NCBI GenBank assembly: GCA_003427395.1
Contig: BFEA01000183.1
Span: 129,316 to 149,995, forward strand
Length of the DNA stretch: 20,680 nt
Source of the DNA: Chara braunii
Taxonomy: Eukaryota; Streptophyta; Charophyceae; Charales; Characeae
Direction of reading: 5' to 3'
Shown here: positions 8,058 through 16,599 of the stretch, piece by piece
How positions within the stretch are numbered: the first letter of the stretch is position 1
Layout: the number at the start of each line of letters is the position of its first letter
Notes under the pieces: model-generated
What the model saw: only the letters and a program-made list of their open reading frames with translations
Databases searched by the model: none
What the model was told of the DNA's origin: nothing
Program-made: the position numbers and the translations under genes

Positions 8058-8735
8058 CTCGATTCCACTTGGAATCGAGTGAAAACCAGACTTTTTGTCC
8101 TTGCTATACCTTCCCGCACTATGCCTCCGCGCACCCCATACTCTCCTTACTCCCCTTTCTACTAACCCTTACAACTCCTCCTTCACCGGTTTCCACCGAG
8201 GCCCGGGCTGGACACGGCAGTCTCCTTCGCCATAGCCAACCGGTCGTCATCTCCGTGCACTCTATCCTTCCACTAACTCGTCTCCTACTCATCCTCCTCC
8301 TAATCTAACTACATACTTGAAGTCGCCCTGGTTCGAAACCTCCGTTTTGAATCTTCCCCTGGCCGTTTTCATCAAAAATCGGGCGGGCTTCACGTTTGCC
8401 CACTTCATCCCGATCACCATCTCCATCCTTCCGTGCACCTTCTTTCTTTATCCCTCCATATTTACTAACCTAACACTAAAACTAACCACATCATGCCACT
8501 TGCCTTCCCTCAAAACCCCTGTCCACCTTCCTTTTTTACTCGATTTCGTCAAGAATCGAGTGAACTCTCGATTCTCTACCGCCCAACGTTCTTTCTTCCG
8601 CCATATCCCGGCGCACCCCTTTTCTCACTAAATCCTACTTTAACTTTCCACTCAATCTGACATCATAATCGGATTCGTCCGGGGCCAAAACCCCGGGATT
8701 GCATCTTACCTCTCTCGATTCTGCAAAGGATCGAG
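8058..8735. repeat. Three dispersed hairpins with shared CTCGATT stem, C/T-rich spacers
   Basis: Hairpins lie at 8058-8080 (CTCGATTCCA/TGGAATCGAG, 2-nt loop), 8538-8563 (ACTCGATT/AATCGAGT, 8-nt loop) and 8709-8735 (CTCTCGATTC/GGATCGAGAG, 6-nt loop, one T-G pair). The stem core is constant and the loops differ. Just before the third is CCGGGG/CCCCGG with loop CCAAAA (8679-8696). The first two hairpins are followed by C/T-rich sequence containing CCGCGCACCCC or CCGGCGCACCCC. The segment 8200-8470 carries similar words, so the region looks like old diverged repeats of about 170-480 bp. Confidence 0.65.
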
Positions 8736-9857
8736 AGGTCTACGTCTCCTTGGCTGCGCCCGAACTCTCAGCCTGCCATCTTCGTTTCTTCCATTGTGAA
8801 TGTACCTGGCGCGAATTGTCGCCCAGGTCCATCCCTCTACTCACCTTTTCCCTTGCCCTCTTTCAGCCGACCTGCTGCCTGTTTCACATGCTGCTGTTTG
8901 CGCAGCTTCGCTCGCTCGACACTAACACAGATGACCCGACCTCGGTCGGTTCGCACAGGCGCCTCTCGGCATTGCTTAGTTCGCCCCGTTTCCGAGGAAC
9001 TTAGTCCCCTCTGCGCAGCAGCCCTCCACCGATAACAGATCCCACAACAATTCACTTGCCCGCTATCCCAAAGGAGTCCTCGGAAGGGACCGATTGTCAA
9101 TCAGTTCGGCTTTTCCCTCTCGCTTCTGCAGCCCAGGTCCGACGAACGCTCCGCACGTAACCCCACTCAGCGGCCCCCCTCCCTTTAGTGTCCCTTGGCT
9201 ACCCTACTTCTTGGGCCCGCAACAACCGGTTCTCACACAGGCAGCCCATTGCAAAGTCGAGGGCACGGTCCTGCAGCAAGGCCTCGACATGGCCTAGCGC
9301 AGATCCTAGTGGTGGTAGCAAATATTCAAATGAGAGCCTTGAGGACCGAAGCGGAGGAAGGTCCCGCGGGCATAATCACACCCAACCCCTCCACCGCGGA
9401 CTTCCTCCATCTTATGGGTCAATCCGCCCCACCGGCTTGTACGCACGTTGAACTCCTCAGTCTGCGTCCCAAGACGAGCAGGGCACAGGTATCTTGTCGA
9501 CATCGTGAACACGCAGAACCCAAACGGCCCGTCGAAAGAAGCGCATACTCAAGGTCCTTGATTACCGTGACGACCACTAATTCCGGCGTTGCGTCCAAGT
9601 CAACGGGATGCCGGAGCAAGGATAAATAATAATAATAAAGCAATAAAATAATAAACACATTTAAAACTTCTTAACCGTCAGGACACATCAAGCTAGGAAG
9701 AAGAAAAGGCTAGTACCGTTCCGACGTCGCTGATGGCAAAACCAAGGGGGACAACCCCGCCGGGCCCTCAACCCCTCGGTCCGATTGCGCTAATTTTGGT
9801 ATTCCCGTCTCGATCCCTGAATCTCTCGGTTAAAAGTCCAATACCATTAGCCAACAA
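8736..9857. other. no gene recognised
   Basis: C/T-rich, then mixed sequence with frames up to 144 residues (9195-9629 plus strand), none with recognisable domains or a start context. A short (ATA)n-like tract lies at 9625-9655. Confidence 0.4.
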
Positions 9858-9883
9858 TACTAGGCCCAAGACTGGGTCTAGTA
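9858..9883. repeat. 11-bp-stem hairpin
   Basis: TACTAGGCCCA and TGGGTCTAGTA pair over 11 positions, with a single G-T pair, around the 4-nt loop AGAC. A Rho-independent terminator reading is inappropriate in this eukaryotic context. It is one of many compact hairpins in the window. Confidence 0.7.
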
Positions 9884-10252
9884 ATTAACAGACACCTACA
9901 TAAGCGAGTAGCACGCAACGAGTGGGCCTACTAAAAAGTTTCGAAGTCGCATCGTTGTCGGTGCAGTCCTCCGCACGTACGTACATGTCACAGGTAGACG
10001 CACCAGTCACGAGACAAAATTTGTTCAATCCTAGTTTAATCAGAAAAAAAAAAAAGTTTCGTCGGCGGTCACGTCGACTCTTCAATCATCAACAAAATAA
10101 AAAGATCACGAGCGCCTCAAATTTGCGCGCCCACACACTCTCTACTCTGGTCAACCATCCAGTCACCGTAAATCACAAGCATAGCCGCGCCTCGCACGAT
10201 ATTCTTAAATCTTAAATCAAACTTGTTTTCTGTCGCTGACAAAAAAAACAAG

Positions 10253-10278
10253 GCGGATACCCTTGTTAGGGTATTCGC
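10253..10278. repeat. Dispersed hairpin, copy 2 (partner of 3760-3787)
   Basis: GCGGATACCCT and AGGGTATTCGC pair with one G-T wobble around loop TGTT. Relative to copy 1, one A-T pair has become G-C by a double change and another has become G-T. Both copies continue with a CCGACA-type word. Confidence 0.75.
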
Positions 10279-10285
10279 ACCGACA

Positions 10286-10703
10286 GCGGTCCCATAAGCA
10301 GCTATTGGTCCTGCATTTTTTAAAGAAATTGCCACCATCCCGCAAAGTGTCGTGTTTGCACCTGCCTCCATTTTTTGAACCTTCCAATGATCAAGCGAAC
10401 CCGAATCAACCACCGGTATAGCAAAGGACAACGAAAATGTCTCGGGGGGGAAAAACACACCCCATTGAGACTTGTTAAATTTTCCACCATACTACTGCTT
10501 TGCCACTGTTTCGACCAAAACCCATCGCGCAGTCCCACGGACAGCTACCGGTACCGCATTTTTCAAAGAAACTGTCACCATCCCCCCAAATGTCATACCT
10601 GCACTTTTCAAACATTCCAATGACCAAACGAGTCCGAATCAACGACTGGTATAACGAAGGACGAGGAAAATGTCTCGGGGGGAAGAACGCACCCCTGACG
10701 GGC
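10286..10703. repeat. ~240-bp diverged tandem duplication
   Basis: The first copy runs about 10286-10470 and the second about 10529-10703. Matching landmarks are GCGGTCCCATA/GCAGTCCCACG, GCATTTTT.AAAGAAA, a CCACCATCCC block, CATTCCAATGA-like words, CGAATCAAC, GGTATA, AAAATGTCTCGGGGGG and a following ACACCCC or GCACCCC. The spacing is 243 bp at the start and 233 bp at the end, so an indel separates them. Minus-strand frames are open through both but encode no family I know. Confidence 0.85.
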
Positions 10704-10988
10704 TGCAAACAAAGAAATGTAATCCCTGCGTTCCCTATGTTCCCTGCGCCCCCACGATAGTAAAGAGTTCAAAGGCATACCAACTGAGCTAGATTATTGA
10801 CCTCTCTCTCTCTGTCTGTGGAAAAAAAAGGTCCGTAGGGCTGCGTTCTCGTGGTAGACAATGAACGAGATGTCCTCCAAATACACAGAAAAACCTGCGC
10901 AACCTACCCGTCATGCCATAACAATTGCCTACCGCGTGGGCGCGGGGAACACAACCTTAAGGTAGCCAAAACAATGAGATTAAGAGCA

Positions 10989-10991
<3 letters not shown>

Positions 10992-11050
<59 letters not shown>

Positions 11051-11059
11051 CGCGTTACT

Positions 11060-11106
<47 letters not shown>
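10992..11106. repeat. (GA)n microsatellite, interrupted
   Basis: (AG)n tracts from about 10993 and from about 11060 are separated by a short GGCGCGTTACT segment near 11049-11059. The tract ends about ten bases before the LTR at 11116. The apparent Arg/Glu-rich or Ser/Leu-rich frames are products of the repeat. Confidence 0.95.
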
Positions 11107-11111
<5 letters not shown>

Positions 11112-11115
11112 CGCG

Positions 11116-11429
11116 TGTAGCGGACCTCTGGTGGGCCTCTGAGACCAGCCCTTTGGCCTGTTCTCACAGGCATGTCTTTTATTCGGGGCAGTCCAGTCCA
11201 GTCCAGGCCGGTACCTCTGTCGGTACCAGCCAGTCCAGTCCAGTCCCGTCAGTCCACTGGGGCATACCCCAGCCATTGTCTGTTTTGGAGATCATTATAC
11301 ATTTGCACGATTTGGAGTACGTGCGTTGGAGTCCTGCATGGGAGATGCGCTATGTCATCTCGCTCCTCCCTCATCCTCCATCTCCATCATCATCCCAGGC
11401 GGAGCACCACACACGGTGGGTCCGCTACA
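11116..11429 (+). mobile_element. LTR, copy 2 (probable 5' LTR)
   Basis: This 314-bp unit begins TGTAGCGGACC and ends GGTCCGCTACA, an exact 11-bp terminal inverted repeat bounded by TG and CA, as expected for LTRs. Immediately downstream is a primer-binding-site match. Inside are CAGTC runs, two GGTACC sites 6 nt apart, a CTGGGG/CCCCAG hairpin with loop CATA (near 11258-11273), and a TTGGAGTACGTGCGTTGGAG block shared with copy 1. It could be the 5' LTR of the gag-pol at 13473-19195, since it is the same strand and lies upstream, but about 2 kb of non-coding sequence intervenes and no matching 3' LTR is present. The assignment is therefore an inference. Confidence 0.82.
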
Positions 11430-11430
11430 T

Positions 11431-11446
11431 TGGTATCGGAGCAGGC
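11431..11446 (+). promoter_or_regulatory. Primer-binding site, initiator-Met tRNA type
   Basis: TGGTATCGGAGCAGG follows the LTR end after a single T. The plant-type consensus TGGTATCAGAGC is matched at 11 of 12 positions. Its position directly after CA of the LTR makes chance unlikely. This is where a tRNA 3' end would prime minus-strand DNA synthesis. Confidence 0.8.
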
Positions 11447-12020
11447 GTTTCTCCCTGCTCCCCTCCCCCACCCACCCCCTCCATCATTTTTCACGTGGCT
11501 CGAGCAAAAAAACTCGCTACTTTCCTTTGATCATGACACCGGTGCACAGTTTTCATCATAACTTCTACATCCGGTGTCCAACGATTTTGATCTTTGGCGT
11601 ATTAGAAGGCTCTCGACGAGACGCTTCCAACGAGCCATAGATTGATAAATTTTGTGTGCTAGTTTTGGAGCTACGATCATTCAAAGATCGCGAATGTTAT
11701 TTCACAGCTCCAAAATCGTGCGCGCTTGTTTGTTTTGACGAGCGCTATTTACACAAGCCGCGGCTGAAGTCGCGCCATATCTCGTTGGAAGCGCCTTCGA
11801 AAACTCTTTCCAACAAATCCTTTTTTGCCAAATTCTGCCCAACGGATAAAAAGTTATTGGCAAATAACGGATTTCCCTTCTCTCTCCTCTCGCCCCGCAG
11901 TGGCCATCTGCAGTACCACGTGGCAGCTTGCTGGAGACCTTGAAGACCCCTTGATCAGGGGATGCTCAACAGTGGTGAGGGTTTGCTCACACAACACACC
12001 CTGGATTTACAATGCTGCTG
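11447..12020 (+). other. Putative structured leader: several inverted repeats, no gene
   Basis: Downstream of the primer-binding site I find GACACCGG (11535-11542) / CCGGTGTC (11571-11578), and TTTTGGAGCT (11663-11672) / AGCTCCAAAA (11706-11715). A CGATC/GATCG hairpin (11674-11690) is nested inside the latter. TTGGAA/TTCCAA lies at about 11788-11816. No frame has recognisable domains. If LTR copy 2 belongs to the 13473 element, this is part of its untranslated leader. Confidence 0.5.
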
Positions 12021-12200
12021 GTAGGGCCTGATCAAGATCTCAGCCCCCCCTCCCTCCTCCACTTGGCTTGCTGCAGTACAGACATATCTGGGTGGCTGAT
12101 CAAGATCTCATCCCCCTCTCTCCTCTAGCTGAATTGCTGCAGCGAAGGCCAAGACCCTCCTGGTCTTGGTACACCTTGTGTCCTTGGAGACACCAAGGGC
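12021..12200. repeat. 68-bp tandem duplication and two hairpins
   Basis: CTGATCAAGATCTCA recurs at 12028 and 12096 (offset 68), each copy followed by a C/T-rich block, then TTGCTGCAG. Next come AAGACC/GGTCTT with loop CTCCT, and a CCTTG.TGTC/GACACCAAGG hairpin with one bulge. Confidence 0.75.
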
Positions 12201-12700
12201 CAGGTATCACTTCTTCCTTCTCCCTACTAATCCACTTTCTCTCCCTTTCTCTCTCTCCTCTTACTCACACCCCTCTCCCCACCCCACCTTTCTCCCACCA
12301 CCCACTCTCTTACTCTTTTTTCTTCATTTCCTTTCTTTTCTTTCCTCCTCCTTTCCTCCTTGCTTCTTGATCCCTCTCCACCTTTCCCTAACCCTCCTCT
12401 CCCCCAACTACCACCACATCATCCCCCCACCTCCCACTTCATTTTTTTTTCTCTCCCACCTATTTCTTTCTTTTCTCCTTCACTTTCTCATTCCCCTTCC
12501 CCCCTACCTTGAATTTCTTCTGTTTTTCTTCTTTCTATCTTAGTTTTGATTTATCTTTTCTCTTTTTCCAAAAAAAAACGAATTATCTTCTTCCCCACCT
12601 TCTTTTCTCATTTTCTCATTCATTTCATTTATTTTTCTATTTATTCTGAAAATTCAATTTTCTTTACGGCAACCCTAAATCTCTTTAGGTGTCAGTCTTT
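12201..12700. repeat. Pyrimidine-rich low-complexity tract
   Basis: Nearly continuous C/T runs are broken by short purine islands. The frames translate as Ser/Pro/Leu/Phe-rich low-complexity peptides with no start context. I regard it as non-coding. CCTAAA/TTTAGG forms a small hairpin at 12674-12689. Confidence 0.8.
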
Positions 12701-12705
12701 CTTGC

Positions 12706-13055
12706 TTTCGGCACACGTTTTGACCCCGTGGGGGTAACGAAGTGCTGCCAAAAATTTCTGATTTTCTCTTACTTAGTGTTTTTCGGCACACTTCGACCCC
12801 ATGGGGGTAACGAAATGCTGCCAAAATTTTTGAAAAGTCAGATACTTTATTTCTCCTCACCTTCTCATCCACTTATTTACTTATTTATTTATTTATCTAT
12901 TTATTTATCTATTTATTTATTATTATTATTATTATTATTTTTTAAATTTCTATTTGCGGCAGTTTGAAACCTAGTGTGTTTATCTAGATCTCTCCTCTCC
13001 CTTGGGCACATTCTTGACCCCACGGGGGGTAGGGACATGCTGCCAAAAATTTCAA
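12706..13055. repeat. Three copies of a GGCACA…GCTGCCAAAAATTT repeat with (TTTA)n between
   Basis: Copies start at 12706, 12781 and about 13004. Each reads GGCACA, then TTGACCCC or TCGACCCC, a short G/C hairpin, then TGCTGCCAAAA(A)TTT. The hairpins are ACCCC-GTG-GGGGT, ACCCC-ATG-GGGGT and ACCCC-ACGG-GGGGT, so the arms are constant and the loop varies. A (TTTA)n/(TTA)n microsatellite occupies about 12870-12940. The reverse complement (AAATTTTTGGCAGCA) resembles the GGCAGC units at 4782-5390. Confidence 0.8.
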
Positions 13056-13246
13056 AAAAAATAATCTTTTTTTTTCTTTTCACATTTTGTTTACTTCTTC
13101 CCTTAATTATTTTTATTATTTATTCTCTTTTGTTTTTCTCTTGAAATCTCGCTGTTTATTTAATTCTTCTCCCGCCTTCCACCCCTATGCTTGCTATTTT
13201 ATTTTCTTGATTAGGTCACCGGCACCGTACCCCAACCACTCAAACT

Positions 13247-13290
13247 CCGGTTAGGGTTTCCTTAGGGTTTTTCTAGGGTTAAGGGTTCGT
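13247..13290 (+). repeat. Degenerate telomere-like TTAGGG words
   Basis: GTTAGGGTTTCC, TTAGGGTTTTTC and TAGGGTTAAGGG occur in immediate succession, that is, four GGG-ended words with plant-telomere-like (TTTAGGG) spacing. It may be a fossil of telomeric repeat, or telo-box-like promoter DNA upstream of the gag start at 13473. Only this small cluster is present. Confidence 0.55.
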
Positions 13291-13472
13291 CAACCCCCCC
13301 CTACTCCCCTTCCTATTCGGGCACCCTGGACCCGAACCACCCCTCCCCCTTTGACGGCGCCCGCGCCAGCCTTGCTAGCGTCGTCCGCCGCCTTCTACCG
13401 CGGACCCCCCCCTTCACCCTCCCCTCACGCGGACCTCTCCTGGCCCCCTCCAGTCCGGCCCATCACCTCCCC

Positions 13473-15165
13473 ATGGCCGACGGTGTGTCACACGCCGCCG
13501 CCGTGGCGACGACCACGGCACAGGGCTTCACACCCGTGCCGACGGACCAGGGCCACCAGCCTTAGGGGGATCTGCACACCTTCCTCACCTCCCTCCTTGT
13601 GCCCATCCAGGCGCAACTCGCGACCCTCGCACCCTTACAGGCGCAGGTGGTGACACTTGGTGCCGGCATGCAGCAACTAAGAACGCTGTGTGTCCTTCAT
13701 CTCCTCTCTTCCAGTCCGGGTCCCCCGTCCTCCAACAGGGTGGTCACGGCGGAGCTTCCCCCTCCGCTGCCCCCGACCCGGCCATCTTGGTGACTGTCCA
13801 CGCCCCTAGCACGACGGCCGCCACGAGCCAGACCCTCCCTCAGTCCACGGGCGTACCCGCCCAGGTTCCAGTCACGACGGCCATGGGACTACAACCCGCT
13901 ACCATGGTCTCAGCTTTTCCGGGTGCTCCGCTTCTCCCTTCCCTTCGCACGACCGCAGCGCCACCTGCTGCCCGCCGCTTGTGCATCCACTTCCTCCACT
14001 CTTCCTCCTACCACTCCTCGCTCGACCTATGTTCGAGGTCTCGCGGACGAGATTGCCCAGCTCCGGGCCGACCTCGCCCTCTTACGCCTTCAGCCACCCC
14101 CACCCTCACAGGTGGCCGCGTCCTCGAGCGCACCCCCTACCTCCTGTACTCTTCCTCCGATGCAGGCTCGCTTCCCGCGCCCTGCATCCTATCCACCCCC
14201 ATCCTACCTTCTTCCTATTCCTGCAGTTGCTGCGACCTCTTCTACGCAGCTCCCTCGCAGCCTGCCGCAGTTGCCTCCGCCGCTCCCCCATGGGGCCCGG
14301 GCGCACAGTCAGTTGCGCCCCTCTCTCCAGGACCTGCGCCGACTTACTCAGTCGTGGCACAGGTCTCTGCTCCTCGATCCCCTTGCCGCCAAAATGGTGG
14401 CGCACCACTCATCCGCTTGTCGGACATTTCCTTGTATGAAGGTACAGGCATACGCGTGTCTAGGTGGCTGCAGTCTGCCACCCGCACGCTCCAGCTCATG
14501 GGCGCCACACCCGACACGTGGGTGGGTCACCTCTCCACGCGTCTACGTGGAGGTCCTTTCGAGGCCTGGGAGGATTTCTACGCGTACTCCCTTCGTGAGG
14601 GTCGGACCCCGACCTTCATGGATTTCCAGGCGTTCCTCAACGATCGCTTCGGAGCCCGATCCGACGTGACTGACGCCTTCGAGCGTGTCGTCACTACACG
14701 CTGGTCCGGCTCTGGTGGCGTTGCCACTCTAAATCGCCACATCCAGGTATTTCAGGACGCCCGCCTCACTTGTGACGTGGCGTTCCTCCCCGAGGCTGCC
14801 CTTATCGATCGTTTCTTGGCCAGCCTTCCGCTCGAGTACCGCTCCGAGCTATGGCGGTAGGAGTTCACATCGGCCCCGCAGGCTTACGAGGCCGCCAGGG
14901 ACCATTAGCGGATGCGAGCCCGTCTTCACCTTGCCTCCTCCTCCCAGCCTCAGCGCACGGGTTACGCCTCCTCCTCCTCTCACGACACTTCCCAGCGCCG
15001 TTCCCCCTTCCGGGGTCACCCCCGCCGTTCTGCGCAGCAGGGCCGCCACTTCTCGTGCCGCTTCAGCGCGCTCAAGTATGGTGAGCAAGACGTTGGTGCC
15101 CCGCTGTCGCCAGAGGGTGACCATAGCGACGACCTCGACCTTGGCGACCTCGACGACCTCGACCT
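13473..15165 (+). pseudogene. gag: Gag of Ty3/gypsy chromovirus (broken)
   Basis: The most plausible start is ATG at 13473 (MADGVSHAAA…), because a Gln/Leu-rich helix-like segment (QAQLATLAPLQAQV) follows in frame. The readable protein then hops frames: frame 3 to about 13700, frame 2 to about 13975, frame 3 with a coiled-coil-like GLADEIAQLRADLALLRLQ until about 14390, then frame 2. The last part (14405-14857) is a convincing retrotransposon capsid domain: ISLYEGTG, WLQSATRTLQLM, AWEDFYAY, FMDFQAFLNDRF, RFLASLPLEYRSELW. In-frame TAG codons lie at 13563, 14858 and 14906. A basic, Ser/Arg-rich linker follows. Gag would form the particle that packages element RNA. With at least three frameshifts and three stops it is not functional as it stands. 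Confidence 0.85.
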
Positions 15166-15222
15166 CGCCAGAGGGTGACCATAGCGACGACCTTGACCTC
15201 GGCGAGGCCCTACCACCTGGAG
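15107..15222 (+). repeat. 58-bp tandem duplication inside gag
   Basis: TCGCCAGAGGGTGACCATAG occurs at 15107 and again at 15165. The unit length, 58, is not a multiple of three, so the duplication itself shifts the frame. Both copies encode an acidic Asp/Leu-rich stretch (DHSDDLDLG) in their respective frames. Confidence 0.9.
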
Positions 15223-15552
15223 GACCCTACTCTCCCTATGGTTGAGCGCCTCCAGCTCATCCTCGCCACCATTTCCCGGGCACGGAACCGCCCTAGTCAC
15301 GCTGGCGCGTCGCCCCCTGAGGTCCCTCAGCAGGACCTTCCCCAGAGCTTTGTCCCTCCTCGCGGTGTCCTTCCCGCTGAGGAGCGCGCAGCTATTTTGG
15401 GCCGGCGTGGGTGTTTGCGCTGCCACTTGGACGGTCATACCTCCTCGCGGTGCCTTTATACCACCGCCCTTGACCGCCACTACGCTGACCTTTCCCGCCA
15501 GCGTCGTGTTCAGTCCCCCCCCAGCGCCTCACATCCCCGCGGCGCCTCCTAG
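15175..15552 (+). pseudogene. Gag zinc-knuckle segment
   Basis: The frame-1 segment contains RGCLRCHLDGHTSSRC, a CX2CX4HX4C zinc knuckle (Cys codons at 15412, 15421 and 15451; His codon at 15436). It is preceded by a region rich in Pro and Gln and followed by a basic tail that ends at a TAG near 15550. The zinc knuckle of Ty3-like Gag binds the element's RNA. The Met at 15175 is not a real start: the segment is the continuation of gag after the frame-shifting 58-bp duplication. Confidence 0.85.
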
Positions 15553-15824
15553 CCATGGTGCAGTGTACACCTGCGCCCTCCTCAGTAGTCGGCTTCCCAA
15601 CATCCCCGTCGCGGTTTGCCCCTCTCGCTACTGGAGTTGAGGTCTCGTAGGACCCGAAAGAGTGTACTCAGCCCTCTGTCACAGTACCGTCTGCGCCTCT
15701 GCAGACCACAGTCTCCCCTCCTTCCTCGCCTCGGCTACCGACGCATCGAGCCATTCGCTCAACCCGTTGTAGCGAGCAGCTCGCTACTCGCGAGGACGTT
15801 GTGTCCTCTCTTCTGGACTTGAAC

Positions 15825-16470
15825 ATGTTTCAGGCTCGTCAGGAGTGACTCACCCTCCATGTCGCTGCCCTGCGTCGCCTTCTCACCATTCTCTCTGACC
15901 CTGATCGCACCCTCCCGATCATTCCAGTACGACTAGGGACCTCTACGAGGGTGTACTCAGCGCTGTGGGATTCCGGTTATCAGGGCGACTTCATTCATCC
16001 ACGTGTAGTGAAAGAAGTCCACTTACCCACGACCGGGTCTCCGACTCCCATCTCTGTCACCCTAGGGGATGACAAGACCCAACGCTTCTTTGATCAGACG
16101 GTCAACCTCCCTTTCTTCCTCACTCTCGAGCCGACTGATTGTTCCCCGGCGTCTCGTCACCACCGCTCCTCCGCACATTTCGATGTGATGGAGACGGTGT
16201 ATGACTTCATTCTCGGCACTCCGTGGTCTCGTCGGTTCCGCACCACCGAGGCCGATTGGGCAACCAACACTCTCGTTCTCAAAACGAAGTGTGGACAGAC
16301 GTATCGCGTACCTTTTATAGGTACCACTGCGACACCACGCCCCGATCCTCCTCCCCCGGAGCCCTCCGTGCCCACATCATCTCCTTCTATCACCGTCACC
16401 TCGCCTCGGCAGTTCACCCACTTCATCCGACAGGATGACGTCACCTTCTTTATGGTAAACGTGACGGATC
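15825..16470 (+). pseudogene. Retropepsin-like aspartic protease
   Basis: The frame-3 reading starts before 15846, where a TGA interrupts MFQARQE/LTLHVAALRRLL, and continues open from 15849. The active-site triad DSG sits in ALWDSGYQGDFIHP (Asp codon 15969), and the second conserved block is DFILGTPWSRRF (about 16203). Ty3-type proteases normally have D[ST]G and [IV]LG in this order. The enzyme matures the Gag-Pol polyprotein. A Pro/Ser/Thr-rich linker follows (about 16330-16620) before reverse transcriptase. Confidence 0.85.
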
Positions 16471-16599
16471 TCTTACACTATGATCCACCCTGTCCCGACG
16501 CCAAGCTCATCCCTCTGGAGCCAAATCCTTTTTTTATCTCCATGGCTCCCATCTCTACTTCCGTCCCTCCGCCGTCCGTCGAGTCCACCCCGTCGTCGC

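Noticed and set aside
8318-8345. GGTTCGAAACC as the T-arm of a tRNA
   Set aside because: No A-box, acceptor stem or anticodon arm could be found upstream. The word alone is a short palindrome.
9195-9629. 144-residue plus-strand frame
   Set aside because: No domain, no compositional or codon signal, and overlapping frames on both strands are of similar length.
10992-11106. Arg/Glu-rich and Ser/Leu-rich open frames over the (GA)n tract
   Set aside because: They are direct products of the dinucleotide repeat and have no sequence outside it that looks like protein.
12201-12640. Pro/Ser/Leu-rich frames as a secreted or cell-wall protein
   Set aside because: The whole stretch is low-complexity C/T DNA, open in more than one frame, with no signal peptide or regular motif such as extensin repeats.
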